Source: CAZPXZ01 sp965219495
GTDB lineage: Bacteria; Pseudomonadota; Alphaproteobacteria; Rhodobacterales; CAZPXZ01
Assembly: GCA_965219495.1 (NCBI GenBank)
Contig: OZ244777.1
Span: 2,852,001-2,916,000 of the forward strand
Direction of reading: 5' to 3'
Length of the DNA stretch: 64,000 bases
Shown here: positions 52,377 to 61,362 of the stretch, in pieces
Numbering within the stretch: position 1 is the first letter of the stretch
How the letters are laid out: every line of letters begins with the position of its first letter
Made by a program: the position numbers and the translations under genes
Notes under the pieces: model-generated
Seen by the model: the letters and a program-made list of their open reading frames with translations, nothing else
Told to the model about the DNA's origin: nothing
Databases searched by the model: none

Positions 52377-53471
52377 ATGGCGGAGCAAGACCTTTATGAC
52401 CTGCTGGGAGTCGAACGTGGCGCCAGCGAAGCGGAAATCAAGAAGTCCTATCGCCGGCTGGCGATGGAATTGCACCCGGACCGCAACAGTGGCGATGAGC
52501 GGGCGGCGGACAAGTTCAAGAAGGTCAACGTCGCCTACGACATCCTGAAGGACCCTCAGAAACGCGCCGCGTACGACCAGTTCGGGCACGCGGCCTTCAA
52601 CGGCAGCATGGGCGGCCGCGGGCCACACGCCGGGGCCGACTTTGGCGCCTCCTTTTCCGACATGTTTGAGGAACTGTTCGGCGGCATGATGGGCGCATCG
52701 CCCGGGGGCAATGCCGCCCGTCACGGGGGCTCCAACCGTGGCGATGACATCCGGTATGAGCTTGCCATCAACCTGGAAGCCGCCTATTCCGGGCGAAAGG
52801 TCAAGATTCGCGTGCCGTCGCAGGCTCCTTGCGATGCATGCGAGGCGACGGGTTCCGCGAATCGAGCGGCTCCGGTGACCTGCGGGTCGTGCGGGGGCGC
52901 GGGAATTGTCCGGACAACTCAGGGGTTCATGACATTTCAGCGCACCTGCCCTTCCTGTGGCGGGCGGGGAAGGACGATTGCGGACCCATGCCGGCAATGC
53001 CGTGGTTTGGGCCGTTCGGAACGGACCCGGGACCTTGAGGTCAGCATTCCGGCCGGGATTGACGATGGCAACCGGCTGCAACTCCGGGGCGAAGGGGACG
53101 CCGGCATTCGCGGCGGACCTACCGGAGATCTCTATATCCTGGTTCGGGTCAGGCCGGACCAGCGATTTGAACGCGAAGGCGCTGACCTGAGTTGCCCGCT
53201 GCAAGTACCGGTCACGACCGCGGCGCTGGGGGGAGAGATCCAGGCGCCGACCCTGGATGGGGGATCGGCAAAGGTCTCCGTTCCGGTCGGAACGCAAACC
53301 GGCCAGCAACTCCGGCTCCGCGGTAAGGGGATGCCAAAATTGAATGCGAGAGGGCATGGGGACCTCTACCTTCAGGTCTTTGTGGAGACTCCCTTGAGAC
53401 TCACCCGGAAGCAGCGCAAATTGCTGGAGGAATTCGCGGAGGAAGAGAGGAAGGCCGGGCAATTCCGCTAA
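52377..53471 (+). CDS. dnaJ: Chaperone protein DnaJ
   Basis: This 364-residue Hsp40 delivers substrates to DnaK and stimulates its ATPase. J domain with HPD in MELHPDRNSGD at residues 30-40, a G/F-rich linker, four zinc repeats (CDACEATG, CGSCGGAG, CPSCGGRG, CRQCRGLG) and two beta-barrel client domains. It is a type I DnaJ of usual length and shares the dnaK transcript. Confidence 0.96.
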   Translation: MAEQDLYDLLGVERGASEAEIKKSYRRLAMELHPDRNSGDERAADKFKKVNVAYDILKDPQKRAAYDQFGHAAFNGSMGGRGPHAGADFGASFSDMFEELFGGMMGASPGGNAARHGGSNRGDDIRYELAINLEAAYSGRKVKIRVPSQAPCDACEATGSANRAAPVTCGSCGGAGIVRTTQGFMTFQRTCPSCGGRGRTIADPCRQCRGLGRSERTRDLEVSIPAGIDDGNRLQLRGEGDAGIRGGPTGDLYILVRVRPDQRFEREGADLSCPLQVPVTTAALGGEIQAPTLDGGSAKVSVPVGTQTGQQLRLRGKGMPKLNARGHGDLYLQVFVETPLRLTRKQRKLLEEFAEEERKAGQFR

Positions 53472-53499
53472 TCTTTTCGCCGCAAAGGGATTGGGAACG

Positions 53500-54345
53500 A
53501 TGGAACAGGAAGGCTTGAGCCCGCTTACACTGGCCGTTGCTGGGGTGGCTGGCAAAATGGGTCAGACTCTGGCGCGACTCGCCCTGGAGACCGAAGGGAT
53601 TGAGCTTACCGGCGCGACCGAGCGCGATGGACATCCCTGGGTGGGGATGGATCTCGGTTCCGCCCTCGGGCTCGGACGGGAACTCGGCGTTGCGGTATCG
53701 GAGGATGCACCGGAGGTTCTCTCCGGCGTGCGCGCCCTCGTCGACTTTAGTGCGCCCGAAGCGAGCACCTCGAACGCGGAACTCGCGGCGGAAGCGCAAC
53801 TGGTTCACGTCATTGGGACGACGGGCTTCGAACCGGGGCATCTGGAGCGAATTCGGCGCGCGGGCAAGCGTGCGACCATCATCCGTTCGGGAAACATGTC
53901 GCTCGGCGTAAACCTGCTAGCGGGGCTTGCCCGCCAGGTTTCGGCGGCGCTCGGTGGTGGTTGGGACGCCGAAATCGTCGAGATTCATCACGGTCGAAAA
54001 GTGGATGCGCCGTCCGGTACGGCCCTGCTGCTGGGCGAAGCGGTCGCCGAAGGTCGTAACATGTCTCTGGAGGACTGCGCCGTGCGCGGCCGTGACGGAT
54101 ATACCGGCCCGAGGAAAGAGGGGTCGATCGGGTTTGCGGCGCTCCGTGGCGGGGATGTGGTCGGCGAACACGACGTGATTTTTGCGGGTGCGGGCGAGCG
54201 GGTGATCCTTCGCCATGTCGCGACGGAACGGGCGATTTACGCGCGGGGCGCCATGCGCGCCGCGATCTGGGGCCGCGGCCGGGCGGCCGGGGAATACACG
54301 ATGGCCGATGTGCTCGGTCTTTCGGAAAGCGATGGAGGTGGGTGA
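53500..54345 (+). CDS. dapB: 4-Hydroxy-tetrahydrodipicolinate reductase
   Basis: This 281-residue NAD(P)H-dependent reductase catalyses the second step of diaminopimelate/lysine synthesis. Nucleotide-binding motif: LAVAGVAGKMGQTLARLALE; catalytic and substrate loop: EIVEIHHGRKVDAPSGTALL. I chose the ATG at 53500; a TTG at 53491 opens the same frame. It lies 28 bp after dnaJ, a neighbour pair common in alphaproteobacteria, and complements dapD/dapE at 20.8-22.8 kb. Confidence 0.95.
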   Translation: MEQEGLSPLTLAVAGVAGKMGQTLARLALETEGIELTGATERDGHPWVGMDLGSALGLGRELGVAVSEDAPEVLSGVRALVDFSAPEASTSNAELAAEAQLVHVIGTTGFEPGHLERIRRAGKRATIIRSGNMSLGVNLLAGLARQVSAALGGGWDAEIVEIHHGRKVDAPSGTALLLGEAVAEGRNMSLEDCAVRGRDGYTGPRKEGSIGFAALRGGDVVGEHDVIFAGAGERVILRHVATERAIYARGAMRAAIWGRGRAAGEYTMADVLGLSESDGGG

Positions 54346-54387
54346 GGGAATTCAGCCCGGGACCGAAGGTTCTCCGTAATCACGAAT

Positions 54388-55242
54388 TCAAGCCGGAGCA
54401 TTTGCCCGGTTCGCGAACTCGTCGGACCTGATTGCCTCCCAGGCCAGCATCGCGCGCTTGGTATCCAGTCCCCAGTGGTAACCGCCGAGCTCGCCGGACT
54501 TCCGGACCGCCCGGTGACAGGGAATCAACCAGGCGATCGGGTTGCGTCCTACTGCCGATCCCACCGCTCTCGTGGCATTCGGATTGCCGATGGCGCGCGC
54601 GAGTTCCGAATATGAGGTAACGGAGCCGGGCGGGACCGACAGGAGCGCTTTCCAGACGTTCAGCTGAAAAGGCGTTCCCGAGAGCAGGAGGTGTGCAGCG
54701 CCGCCGCCGAACGCGGCACTTACCTGGTCCGCGATCGCTTCCGGTTTCTCGGAGTAACTGGCCCGAGGCCAACGGACCGCCATGTCTTCGAAGGCTTTGG
54801 CGCGTTTGGACTCCATTGCGAAGGCGAATCCGCAGAGCCCCCGCCAGGTTCCGAGCGCAAGCGCCTCGCCGAACGGGGAATCGAACCAGCCGAAGTGGAT
54901 CTCCAGTCCGGCGCCTCCTGCCGCATACTCGCCCGGCGTCATCGCTTCCCAGGTCAGGAACAGGTCGTGAAGCCGACTGGGCGAAGAGAGGCCCGTATCC
55001 AGGGTTGCGTCCAGCACGGTGAAATTCTCCCGGAGCCTCCGCTTTGCGTTGCCGAGCGTCAGGTATTGCAAGTACCTCTTCGGGCTGATTCCGACCCACC
55101 GGGTGAAAGTGCGCTGGAAGTGCGAAGGGCTGACGCCGAAATGGCGCGCGATTTCCGGGAGTGAAGGCTGCTCCAGGCGCGATTCTTCAAGGAATCGAAT
55201 TGCTTGCAGCATCAGTTCGTGGGTTGTGGCCTTGCCTGTCAT
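54388..55242 (-). CDS. AraC-HTH/O6-methylguanine-DNA methyltransferase fusion (Ada-like)
   Basis: This 284-residue protein pairs an AraC-type helix-turn-helix (PSLPEIARHFGVSPSHFQRT, then RWVGISPKRYLQYLTLGNAK) with a C-terminal methyltransferase whose acceptor cysteine is in AWLIPCHRAVRKSG. The N-terminal zinc/phosphotriester domain of full Ada is missing. It removes O6-methylguanine and perhaps regulates alkylation response; alkB lies 4.2 kb away. I chose the ATG at 55242 over an upstream one because the N-terminal extension is not family-like. It converges with dapB. Confidence 0.88.
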   Translation of the reverse strand: MTGKATTHELMLQAIRFLEESRLEQPSLPEIARHFGVSPSHFQRTFTRWVGISPKRYLQYLTLGNAKRRLRENFTVLDATLDTGLSSPSRLHDLFLTWEAMTPGEYAAGGAGLEIHFGWFDSPFGEALALGTWRGLCGFAFAMESKRAKAFEDMAVRWPRASYSEKPEAIADQVSAAFGGGAAHLLLSGTPFQLNVWKALLSVPPGSVTSYSELARAIGNPNATRAVGSAVGRNPIAWLIPCHRAVRKSGELGGYHWGLDTKRAMLAWEAIRSDEFANRANAPA

Positions 55243-55289
55243 CGTCGACCTCCTTGTTGCTCGGAATGCAAGGATGCGCAGGTACAACG

Positions 55290-55815
55290 CGCGATGCCAC
55301 CCGAATCTTGCTACGGGCGAGGGCCGGACGGACCGGGTTGCAGTCGGCGACGTGGTGGCGTTCCATCGTCCTTACAAGCGGGTCGGCGTCGAGCAAGGCG
55401 ATGAGCGCCGCGTGGCGGCCGTGAACCACAAGGTCCGCGAGGTCGTGCTGGAAGGCCGGAACGGCGGGACGGTGGGCTGGAAGCCGGCCGAGATCGGCGG
55501 GCGCCGGGGCGGCAGCGAGGTCTACCGCAGCGAGGGCATCGAGCTGCGCGCTGGCGACCGCATCCGCTGGACGTGCAACGATGCCGGCCTGGGGCTGGTG
55601 AAAAGCAGGACCGCCGAGATTCTCTCTGTTGCGAACGGTCGGGTGACCTTCCAGCCGGAGGACGGAAATAAGCTCGAACTCGGGCGGAACGACCCGCAGC
55701 TCCGCCATTTCGACCATGGCTGAACCTCGACCGTGCACGCCTTCCAGAGCCGCACGGTTGACAACGTGATCGCCGCCATGGAAGCGCGCCACCCGCATCT
55801 GGCGACGCATAGAAC
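55290..55815 (+). pseudogene. C-terminal fragment of a MobF-type relaxase/helicase (TraA-like)
   Basis: The frame reads VAVGDVVAFHRPYKRVGVEQ, GDERRVAAVNHKVREVVLEG, SEVYRSEGIELRAGDRIRWT and GRVTFQPEDGNKLELGRNDP, followed by a TGA in the position of a tryptophan and then STVHAFQSRTVDNVIAAMEA, the helicase motif VI region of TrwC/TraA-like relaxases. Upstream relaxase and motor domains are missing, and the end is truncated near 55815. It is a relic of a conjugative element. Confidence 0.75.
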
Positions 55816-55988
55816 GATGTGTAAATCTGGCCTACTCGTCTTCGGTGCGCAGAAATAGACGGAGATGCGCAAAATTGTGATAATCGGCTGTTATTACAAT
55901 ACTCAGACATCCTGACCTCATGAGCTAATCCGGGTGTCCTGATGGACGCCATTTCCTTGCCGCGGAAGGTTTTTCCCTGGCAAAGGCC

Positions 55989-56427
55989 TTGACATTCCCT
56001 GCGGATCGCCCTATATATATGGATGCTATAACCGGGGTACGACAGGATCTTTTCACCCTTGCCGATGTGTCCCGCAGATGCCATTCCGAGGCTGCGGGCG
56101 AGGCGGCGAAAGTGTTGGACAAGGCGGCCCGCACCGGGCGCGATGCCGAGGCGCCGATGGGCATGGCGGCGCACGACGTTGGGGGCCGGGTTGCGGCGAG
56201 TGTGGGCGGGATGGCGGAGGTTCAACCCCGCTTCGAGGCGGCTTTCGCGGTGACCTGCGGCGGCGTTCTGCCGGCGCTGCTGGAGAGTGGCTTGTTTCGG
56301 CACCCGGCGCCCGGTCTTCCCAAGGGGTACTACGGTGCCGCGACGATGCTGCTGTTTCTGTGCTTCCTGTTTCTGGCCCGGTTGCGCGCCCCCGAGCATC
56401 TGCGCTTCGAGGCGCCGGGGGAATGGG
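55989..56427 (+). pseudogene. DDE transposase-like gene, 5' part, cut by IS21
   Basis: From the ATG at 55989 (or 56019) the frame reads FEAAFAVTCGGVLPALLESG, LPKGYYGAATMLLFLCFLFL and ARLRAPEHLRFEAPGEW, the N-terminal region of a transposase family often annotated only as hypothetical. IS21 enters directly after GEW. Joining across the 5-bp duplication restores an open frame with the piece at 58749-58978, confirming one ancestral gene. Confidence 0.7.
56423..56427. repeat. 5-bp target-site duplication of IS21 (left)
   Basis: atggg at 56423-56427 repeats at 58749-58753 on the other side of the IS21-type element. Confidence 0.85.
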
Positions 56428-56575
56428 TGTCAGTACCGGGTGAAAAAGTCCCAAAAGTGCCGAAGTAAAAATCCCCAGTTTACGGGCTGAAGGTTTCGAT
56501 CCGGTGGGTATACCCACCGGATCGAAACCGACCAAAACAGCCACCTGAGCAAGAGCCGAAGGAGGCGGAAATCGG

Positions 56576-57839
56576 GTGGTTAACTTGAGGATGATCGTTG
56601 TGATTCACGACTTGAAGAGACAGGGCCTGTCGATCAATGCCATTGCGCGCAAGATGGGCCTGGACCGCAAGACGGTCCGAAACTACCTGCAACGCGGGCT
56701 CGAGGGCCCGCTCTACGGTCCGCGTGCGCCGCGGCCGCGGCTCATTGACCTTTACGAAGACGATCTTCGCGAGCGGACCACGGCCTGCGAAGGTCTGTCC
56801 GGCCGGCGGCTCTATCGCGACATCACCGCCCTCGGCTATCCCGGGGGATACACGGCGGTGACCGACTGCCTGCGCGAGATCCGGGGCCAGCTTCCGCGCC
56901 GCTTCGAGCGCCGTTTCGAGACCCCGCCTGGCCGCCAGACCCAAGTCGACTTCGCCGCGTTCATGGTCGAATTCACCGATGAGCCCGGCGTTCGCCGCAA
57001 GCTCTGGCTGTTCTCCTGCGTGCTGGGCAACAGCCGCTGGCTGTGGGGTCGGTTCTGCCCCAACCAGAAGCTGGAGACGATGCTGCGCTGCCACATCATG
57101 GCGTTCGAGGCCGCAGGCGGCGTCCCCGAAGAGACGCTCTACGACCGCATGAAGACCGCGGTGCTCGGGGAAGAGGCGGACGGCACCATCCACCTGCAAC
57201 CCGTCCCTGGTCGCACTCCTGAGCCACGATGGCGCCGCACCGCGGGCCTGCCGCGCGTACCGGACAAGAACGAAGGGTAAAGTGGAACGGCCATTTCGCT
57301 ACATGCACCAGAACTTCTTCCTGGGACGCGTGTTCCGGAACCTGGCGGATCTGAATGCCCGGTTCGCCGAGTGGGCGCGCCGAGATCGCCAATCCCCGGG
57401 TGCACGGCACCACCAACCGGGTCGTGAACGAGGCCTTTGCCGAGGAATGCCCGCACCTCATCGCCTTGCCCCGCTTTGCCTACGATGCGATGTTGACCGA
57501 GGAGCGCAGGGTCAGCCACGACGGCATGGTCTCCGTCGACGGCAATCTCTATTCCGTGCCCGACACCACCCGCAAGCGTGTGCTCGAGATCCAGCACCAT
57601 CCCGGGGAAGTCCGCATCTTCGAGAGGCCGGCGAGCTGATTGCCCGGTATCCGGTACTGGAAGGCAAGAACCAGAAAAGCGTCGAACCCGGTCACCGCAA
57701 ACCGCCGCCGCCGGCGCACCACGCACGGCAGCAATCCGCAACGGTCTCCGCGCCAACGGACATGGTTGTCACGCCGCGGCCGCTGGCCTTCCATGACGCC
57801 GTGGCACAGCGCATGGCGGCCGGGGAGGCCGTCCAGTGA
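56576..57839 (+). pseudogene. istA: IS21 transposase IstA with frameshifts
   Basis: The N-terminal helix-turn-helix (GLSINAIARKMGLDRKTVRN) and the start of the rve/DDE domain (GRQTQVDFAAFMVEFTDEPG, YDRMKTAVLGEEADGTIHLQ) are intact. The frame then shifts near 57190 (to NPSLVALLSHDGAAPRACRA, then KTKGKVERPFRYMHQNFFLG), again near 57380 (to EIANPRVHGTTNRVVNEAFA) and a third time near 57635 (to GELIARYPVLEGKNQ). All parts of a normal IstA can be pieced together, so decay is recent, but the protein cannot be functional. Confidence 0.85.
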
Positions 57840-58672
57840 CCGCGGTGAGCGCCCGCATCCGGGACAGCCTCGTGGGCCTGCGCATGCCGCGTGCCCTGGA
57901 AGTCCTCGACCCTGTTCTGCAGCGCCTGGAACAGGGCGAGGTCAGGGCGATCGAGGCCATCGACGAGCTGCTGATCGAGGAATACGCCTCGCGCGAGGGC
58001 CGCAGGGTGGCCATGGCGCTGCACACGGCACGGCTGACCCCGGTCAAGACGCCGGAGAGCTTCGACTTCTCGTTCCAGCCGTCGCTCGATCGCAACCGGG
58101 TCACGGCCCTGGCCCAGCTCGAGTTCATCGACCGGGCCAAAGTCCTGCACCTGATCGGCCCGCCCGGCGTGGGGAAATCGCATCTTGCGGGGGCCCTCGG
58201 CGTGACCGCGGTCAAGGCCGGCAAGAGCGTCTACAGGGCCACACTGGCCGAGCTGATCGAGGCCCTGCTGAAGGCCGAGCGGGAAGCACGGCTGGCCGAG
58301 AAGATCCGCTTCCATACCCGGGCGTCACTGCTCATCGTCGACGAGATCGGCTACCTGCCGATCACCGAGGGTGGCGGGAACCTGTTCTTCCAACTCATCA
58401 ACGCACGGTATGAAAAGGGTGCCATGATCTTGACCTCCAATCGCGGATTTGCGGAATGGGGTGAGATCTTCGGCGATCCCGTCGTGGCAACGGCGCTGCT
58501 CGACAGGCTGCTCCACCATGCCATCGTCATGCAGATCGAAGGGGCCAGCTTACGGCTGCGCAACCATGCCGACCTGATCCCCGAGCACATCCGGGCAACG
58601 GCTCCCATCTCACCGCCGCCGCCGCCGAAAAAGCGTGGCCGGCCATCAACGAAAAGGAACAAGGACGAATAG
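57836..58672 (+). CDS. istB: IS21 helper ATPase IstB
   Basis: This intact 278-residue AAA+ ATPase assists IstA in target selection. Walker A: HLIGPPGVGKSHLAGALGV; Walker B: ASLLIVDEIGYLPITEGGGN; sensor region: GAMILTSNRGFAEWGEIFGD. A proline- and lysine-rich C-terminal tail (PPPPPKKRGRPSTKR) follows. GTG start overlaps the istA stop by 4 bp. Without a working IstA here it could only act with another IS21 copy. Confidence 0.93.
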   Translation: MTAVSARIRDSLVGLRMPRALEVLDPVLQRLEQGEVRAIEAIDELLIEEYASREGRRVAMALHTARLTPVKTPESFDFSFQPSLDRNRVTALAQLEFIDRAKVLHLIGPPGVGKSHLAGALGVTAVKAGKSVYRATLAELIEALLKAEREARLAEKIRFHTRASLLIVDEIGYLPITEGGGNLFFQLINARYEKGAMILTSNRGFAEWGEIFGDPVVATALLDRLLHHAIVMQIEGASLRLRNHADLIPEHIRATAPISPPPPPKKRGRPSTKRNKDE

Positions 58673-58748
58673 ATCTGGCTCGTCACCAGAACGCAAAAGT
58701 GGGGAAAAATACTTCGGCACTTCTGGGGAAATTTACATCGGTATTGAC

Positions 58749-58978
58749 AATGGGACGCGCTGCTCGGCCTCGACCGTTGCCCGGAAGTCAAGACGTTGCG
58801 CCGCAAGGTGCGGGCGTTCAGTTCCGATGAGCAAGCGGTTGGGGCGTGGCAGGCGGCGCTGGCCCGGGATTGGGCGGTGCGCGACCCGGAACTGGCCGCA
58901 AGCTTGTGCGTGGACGGCCACGTCAAGGTCTATGCCGGGCGCAAGGGCCATCTTCCCAAGCACTTTGTTTCGCGTCAG
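58749..58978 (+). pseudogene. DDE transposase-like gene, middle part, cut by IS66
   Basis: It continues the gene at 55989 in frame: DALLGLDRCPEVKTLRRKVR, AVGAWQAALARDWAVRDPEL and ASLCVDGHVKVYAGRKGHLP, then KHFVSRQ. The aspartate in VDGHVKVY is likely the first catalytic residue. The frame is ended at 58979 by the IS66 terminal repeat. The rest lies beyond the IS66, off the window. Confidence 0.7.
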
Positions 58979-59097
58979 GTAACTGCCCAGCACTCAGTCT
59001 CGCGCGTATGTGAAGGCTGGGCAAGGCTTGCGTTTGGGATCACGCACGCTTGGGTCGGGATCGGCGTGGCGCCAGCGGGCAGGTCGTATGGAGCGGT

Positions 59098-59281
59098 TTA
59101 GTATTGGAGTTTTCCGATCAGTTGGTCCGGCGATGTCATCAAGGTTTCGATGATGTTCCAGCCCTGCTTTCTGGCGGTGGTGATGACGCTGCGCAGGGTG
59201 GCGAAGTCTTGGGCGCCTTTTGGGGAGCGGAACCCGCCGGAGATTTTCTGGCGCAATTTCCCCATTCGACCATCGCGTTCG
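59098..59281 (-). pseudogene. IS66 copy 2 transposase, C-terminal piece
   Basis: The piece AERDGRMGKLRQKISGGFRS, then ATLRSVITTARKQGWNIIET and SPDQLIGKLQY before the stop at 59098 is the end of TnpC. It is separated from the main body (62842 onward) by a palindrome and the RIT element. Confidence 0.88.
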
Positions 59282-59313
59282 GCTTCACTATGCCGATATC
59301 GGCATAGTGAAGC
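59282..59313. repeat. Perfect 32-bp palindrome at the RIT/IS66 junction
   Basis: Half-arm gcttcactatgccgat followed by its exact complement with no spacer. It combines the IS66 target (tgaagc) with the outermost bases of a RIT end (tatgccga). It lies between the RIT left end and the IS66 C-terminal codons. A near-perfect version is at 35831-35862. Confidence 0.9.
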
Positions 59314-59314
59314 A

Positions 59315-59394
59315 TATGCCGACAAACGTTTTATGCCGACAACGCGGCCCAACTCATTGATTCATTGGGCCGCGCGTCGGAATTTGTCGGCATA
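59315..59394. repeat. RIT left terminal inverted repeat
   Basis: 80 bp, inverted at 62761-62840 and shared with both ends of the mini-RIT. It contains tatgccgacaa at the tip, again about 18 bp in, and inverted at the inner end, plus an internal stem gcggcccaa / ttgggccgc. Confidence 0.9.
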
Positions 59395-59395
59395 A

Positions 59396-60397
59396 TCACA
59401 GAGCTTCGAGGAATGCGATTAGCGCGTCATTGGGTTGATAGGTACCTTCGGGAGCTTCGGACGGTCGTGTCCGGTCCATCGCTTCTTTCTTTATGCGCAT
59501 GTCGGCATGAAGGTAGACCTGCGTTGTCTCGAGCGACTCGTGCCCCAGCCAGAGCGCGATGACGGCGCAGCCGACGCCGCGTCCGAGCAGTTCCATGGCG
59601 GCCGAGTGTCGCAGCGTATGAGGACTTACCCGCTTGCCGTGCAGTGTCGGAGAGGTTTCGGCCGCCATCCGAGTGTATTTCCGCACGATGCGCTCGATGC
59701 CGTCACGGCTGAAGCGTCCGCCGCGATTGCTGACGAACAGCGGCTGGTCCGGCGCTGCGGTCCTTTCCCGGAGCCAGTTGCGGAGTGCCTGCATGCTGTC
59801 GCTGCGCAACGGAGTTGCCCGGTCCTTGCGGCCCTTGCCCCGGCAATGAACATGGGCCCGCTCCTGCGGGTCGAGGACCACATCGCCGACATTGAGACCG
59901 ATCAACTCCGAGACCCTGAGGCCGGTCTGCAGGGCGACAAGCAGCAGGGTTCTGTCGCGCCGGCCGTAGCATGTGGACAGGTCGGGCGCCGCGAGGAGTG
60001 CCGCGGATTCCGCCCGGTCCAGATGATCGATCCTCCGTCGCTCATGGCGCTTCGGCGGAATGGCGAGAACCTGCTGGCAGTGATGAAGCAGCGCGGGTTC
60101 GCGGATGGCGACATGTTTGAAGAACGACCGGATCGCCGATCTGCGGGCGTTGCGTGTGCGGGCGCAGTTTCGGCGGCTGTCCTCGACGAAGCCCAGGAAC
60201 CTCCCCACGAGATCGGCGTCGATGTCGGTGACAAGAAGATCGGTCCGCGCCCGGTTGAGCTGTCCGCAGGCGTAGTCGAGCAGCAGAAGGAAGGTGTCGC
60301 GGTAGCTCTTGACCGTATGAGGACTGGCCTGCATCTGGGCGATAAGGCGATCGGCGAAGAAGCTCTGCACATGAACAGGCAGGGAATGCATCGTCAT
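59396..60397 (-). CDS. RIT tyrosine recombinase 3 (RitC-type)
   Basis: This 333-residue tyrosine recombinase, third in the trio, has a SAM-like core-binding domain at about residues 10-110 and a catalytic domain with Arg in ALQTGLRVSELIGLNV, HxxR in SPHTLRHSAAMELLGRG, and H/Tyr in WLGHESLETTQVYLHADM. All catalytic residues are present. It starts 4 bp inside the preceding gene's end (ATGA) and ends at the inner edge of the left terminal repeat. Confidence 0.9.
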   Translation of the reverse strand: MTMHSLPVHVQSFFADRLIAQMQASPHTVKSYRDTFLLLLDYACGQLNRARTDLLVTDIDADLVGRFLGFVEDSRRNCARTRNARRSAIRSFFKHVAIREPALLHHCQQVLAIPPKRHERRRIDHLDRAESAALLAAPDLSTCYGRRDRTLLLVALQTGLRVSELIGLNVGDVVLDPQERAHVHCRGKGRKDRATPLRSDSMQALRNWLRERTAAPDQPLFVSNRGGRFSRDGIERIVRKYTRMAAETSPTLHGKRVSPHTLRHSAAMELLGRGVGCAVIALWLGHESLETTQVYLHADMRIKKEAMDRTRPSEAPEGTYQPNDALIAFLEAL

Positions 60398-61362
60398 GAT
60401 TCCTCTCCCCGTGCGAACGCCCGTTCGGCGCGTTCAGTGGCCAGGCGCAGGAGTTCGGGCGTTGCCTCCAGATACCAGTACGTGCCGCTTGGGCGCTTGT
60501 GTCCGAGCAAAGTGCTCAGCTTGTGCATCTCGCGGTCGGGGTCCAGCGCGGACCGGTGCCAGTCGATGATAGTCTGGACTGCCATGGAGTGGCGCAGGTC
60601 GTGAAGCCTTGGGCCGCGACCACGCCCTGCCCGCGGTTCGCGAAGGCCGATGTTCTGGCCGACCTTCGCAAAGTTGTATTCGGCCGAGCAGATGCCTATG
60701 CGCCGAAGGTTCTCGCCGACGAAGAACGCCGCCGTATCCACCGCGCCGAGGATCCGCTCACGCCGCGATCGGTATTCCAGAAGGCGCTCGATGGTGCATG
60801 GGGTGACCGGGACCACACGACTCCTGTCATTCTTGGCGTGCCGGATGCGCAGCAGGGCTGCGTCCGTGTCAACATCCCCGTCGTCGAGCCCGAGCGCCTC
60901 GCTGATCCGCAATCCAGTGACTGCCAGCAGCCCGAACAGTGTCGCATAGGTGCGGCCGCGCAGGCCGGGCTTTGAGGGCAACCGTGCGGCCTCGGTCACG
61001 ATCGCTGCAATCTCGCCGTCGGTGTAGATGTAGGGTTGCGGCCGTTGTAGACCCGCCGGAATCAGGCCTCGGGGCGGCACTTCGGTCCGTGGATCAACGC
61101 CTTGCAGCCAACTGGCGAAGCTGCGCACGTGGCTCAGCCGGCAGGACCATGTTTGTTGCCCGCCCGTCGAGTCGGTCCGCTCTTTCCAGCGCAAGAACAG
61201 TTCCGTGGTGACCCATTCGGCGCCCTGGCTGTCGGCGAAGGCGACAAACCGGCGCAGGTCCCGGACGGCGCTGGCCGAAAGGCCGGTTCCGAAACGGTCA
61301 CGCAGGACGAGGTATTGCTTCATGCGGCCTGTGAGCGGGATCATCGTGCCGCTCCCGGCCAC
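60394..61362 (-). CDS. RIT tyrosine recombinase 2 (RitB-type)
   Basis: This 322-residue recombinase has Arg in LLAVTGLRISEALGLDDGDV, HxxR in RLHDLRHSMAVQTIIDW, and His/Tyr in LSTLLGHKRPSGTYWYLEAT. Its N-terminal domain and the spacing of its box II differ from those of its two neighbours, as expected for the three distinct RIT subfamilies. It overlaps the first recombinase by 22 bp and the third by 4 bp, so the trio is one translationally coupled operon. Confidence 0.9.
   Translation of the reverse strand: MAGSGTMIPLTGRMKQYLVLRDRFGTGLSASAVRDLRRFVAFADSQGAEWVTTELFLRWKERTDSTGGQQTWSCRLSHVRSFASWLQGVDPRTEVPPRGLIPAGLQRPQPYIYTDGEIAAIVTEAARLPSKPGLRGRTYATLFGLLAVTGLRISEALGLDDGDVDTDAALLRIRHAKNDRSRVVPVTPCTIERLLEYRSRRERILGAVDTAAFFVGENLRRIGICSAEYNFAKVGQNIGLREPRAGRGRGPRLHDLRHSMAVQTIIDWHRSALDPDREMHKLSTLLGHKRPSGTYWYLEATPELLRLATERAERAFARGEES

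Larger units (their letters stand above)
56428..58748 (+). mobile_element. IS21-family element (2321 bp)
   Basis: The termini tgtcagtaccgggtgaaaaa and (complement of the right end) tgtcaataccgatgtaaatt are inverted repeats, each continuing with aagtgccgaagta, a second internal repeat typical of IS21 ends. Direct 5-bp repeats flank it. It carries istA (broken) and istB (intact). Confidence 0.9.
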
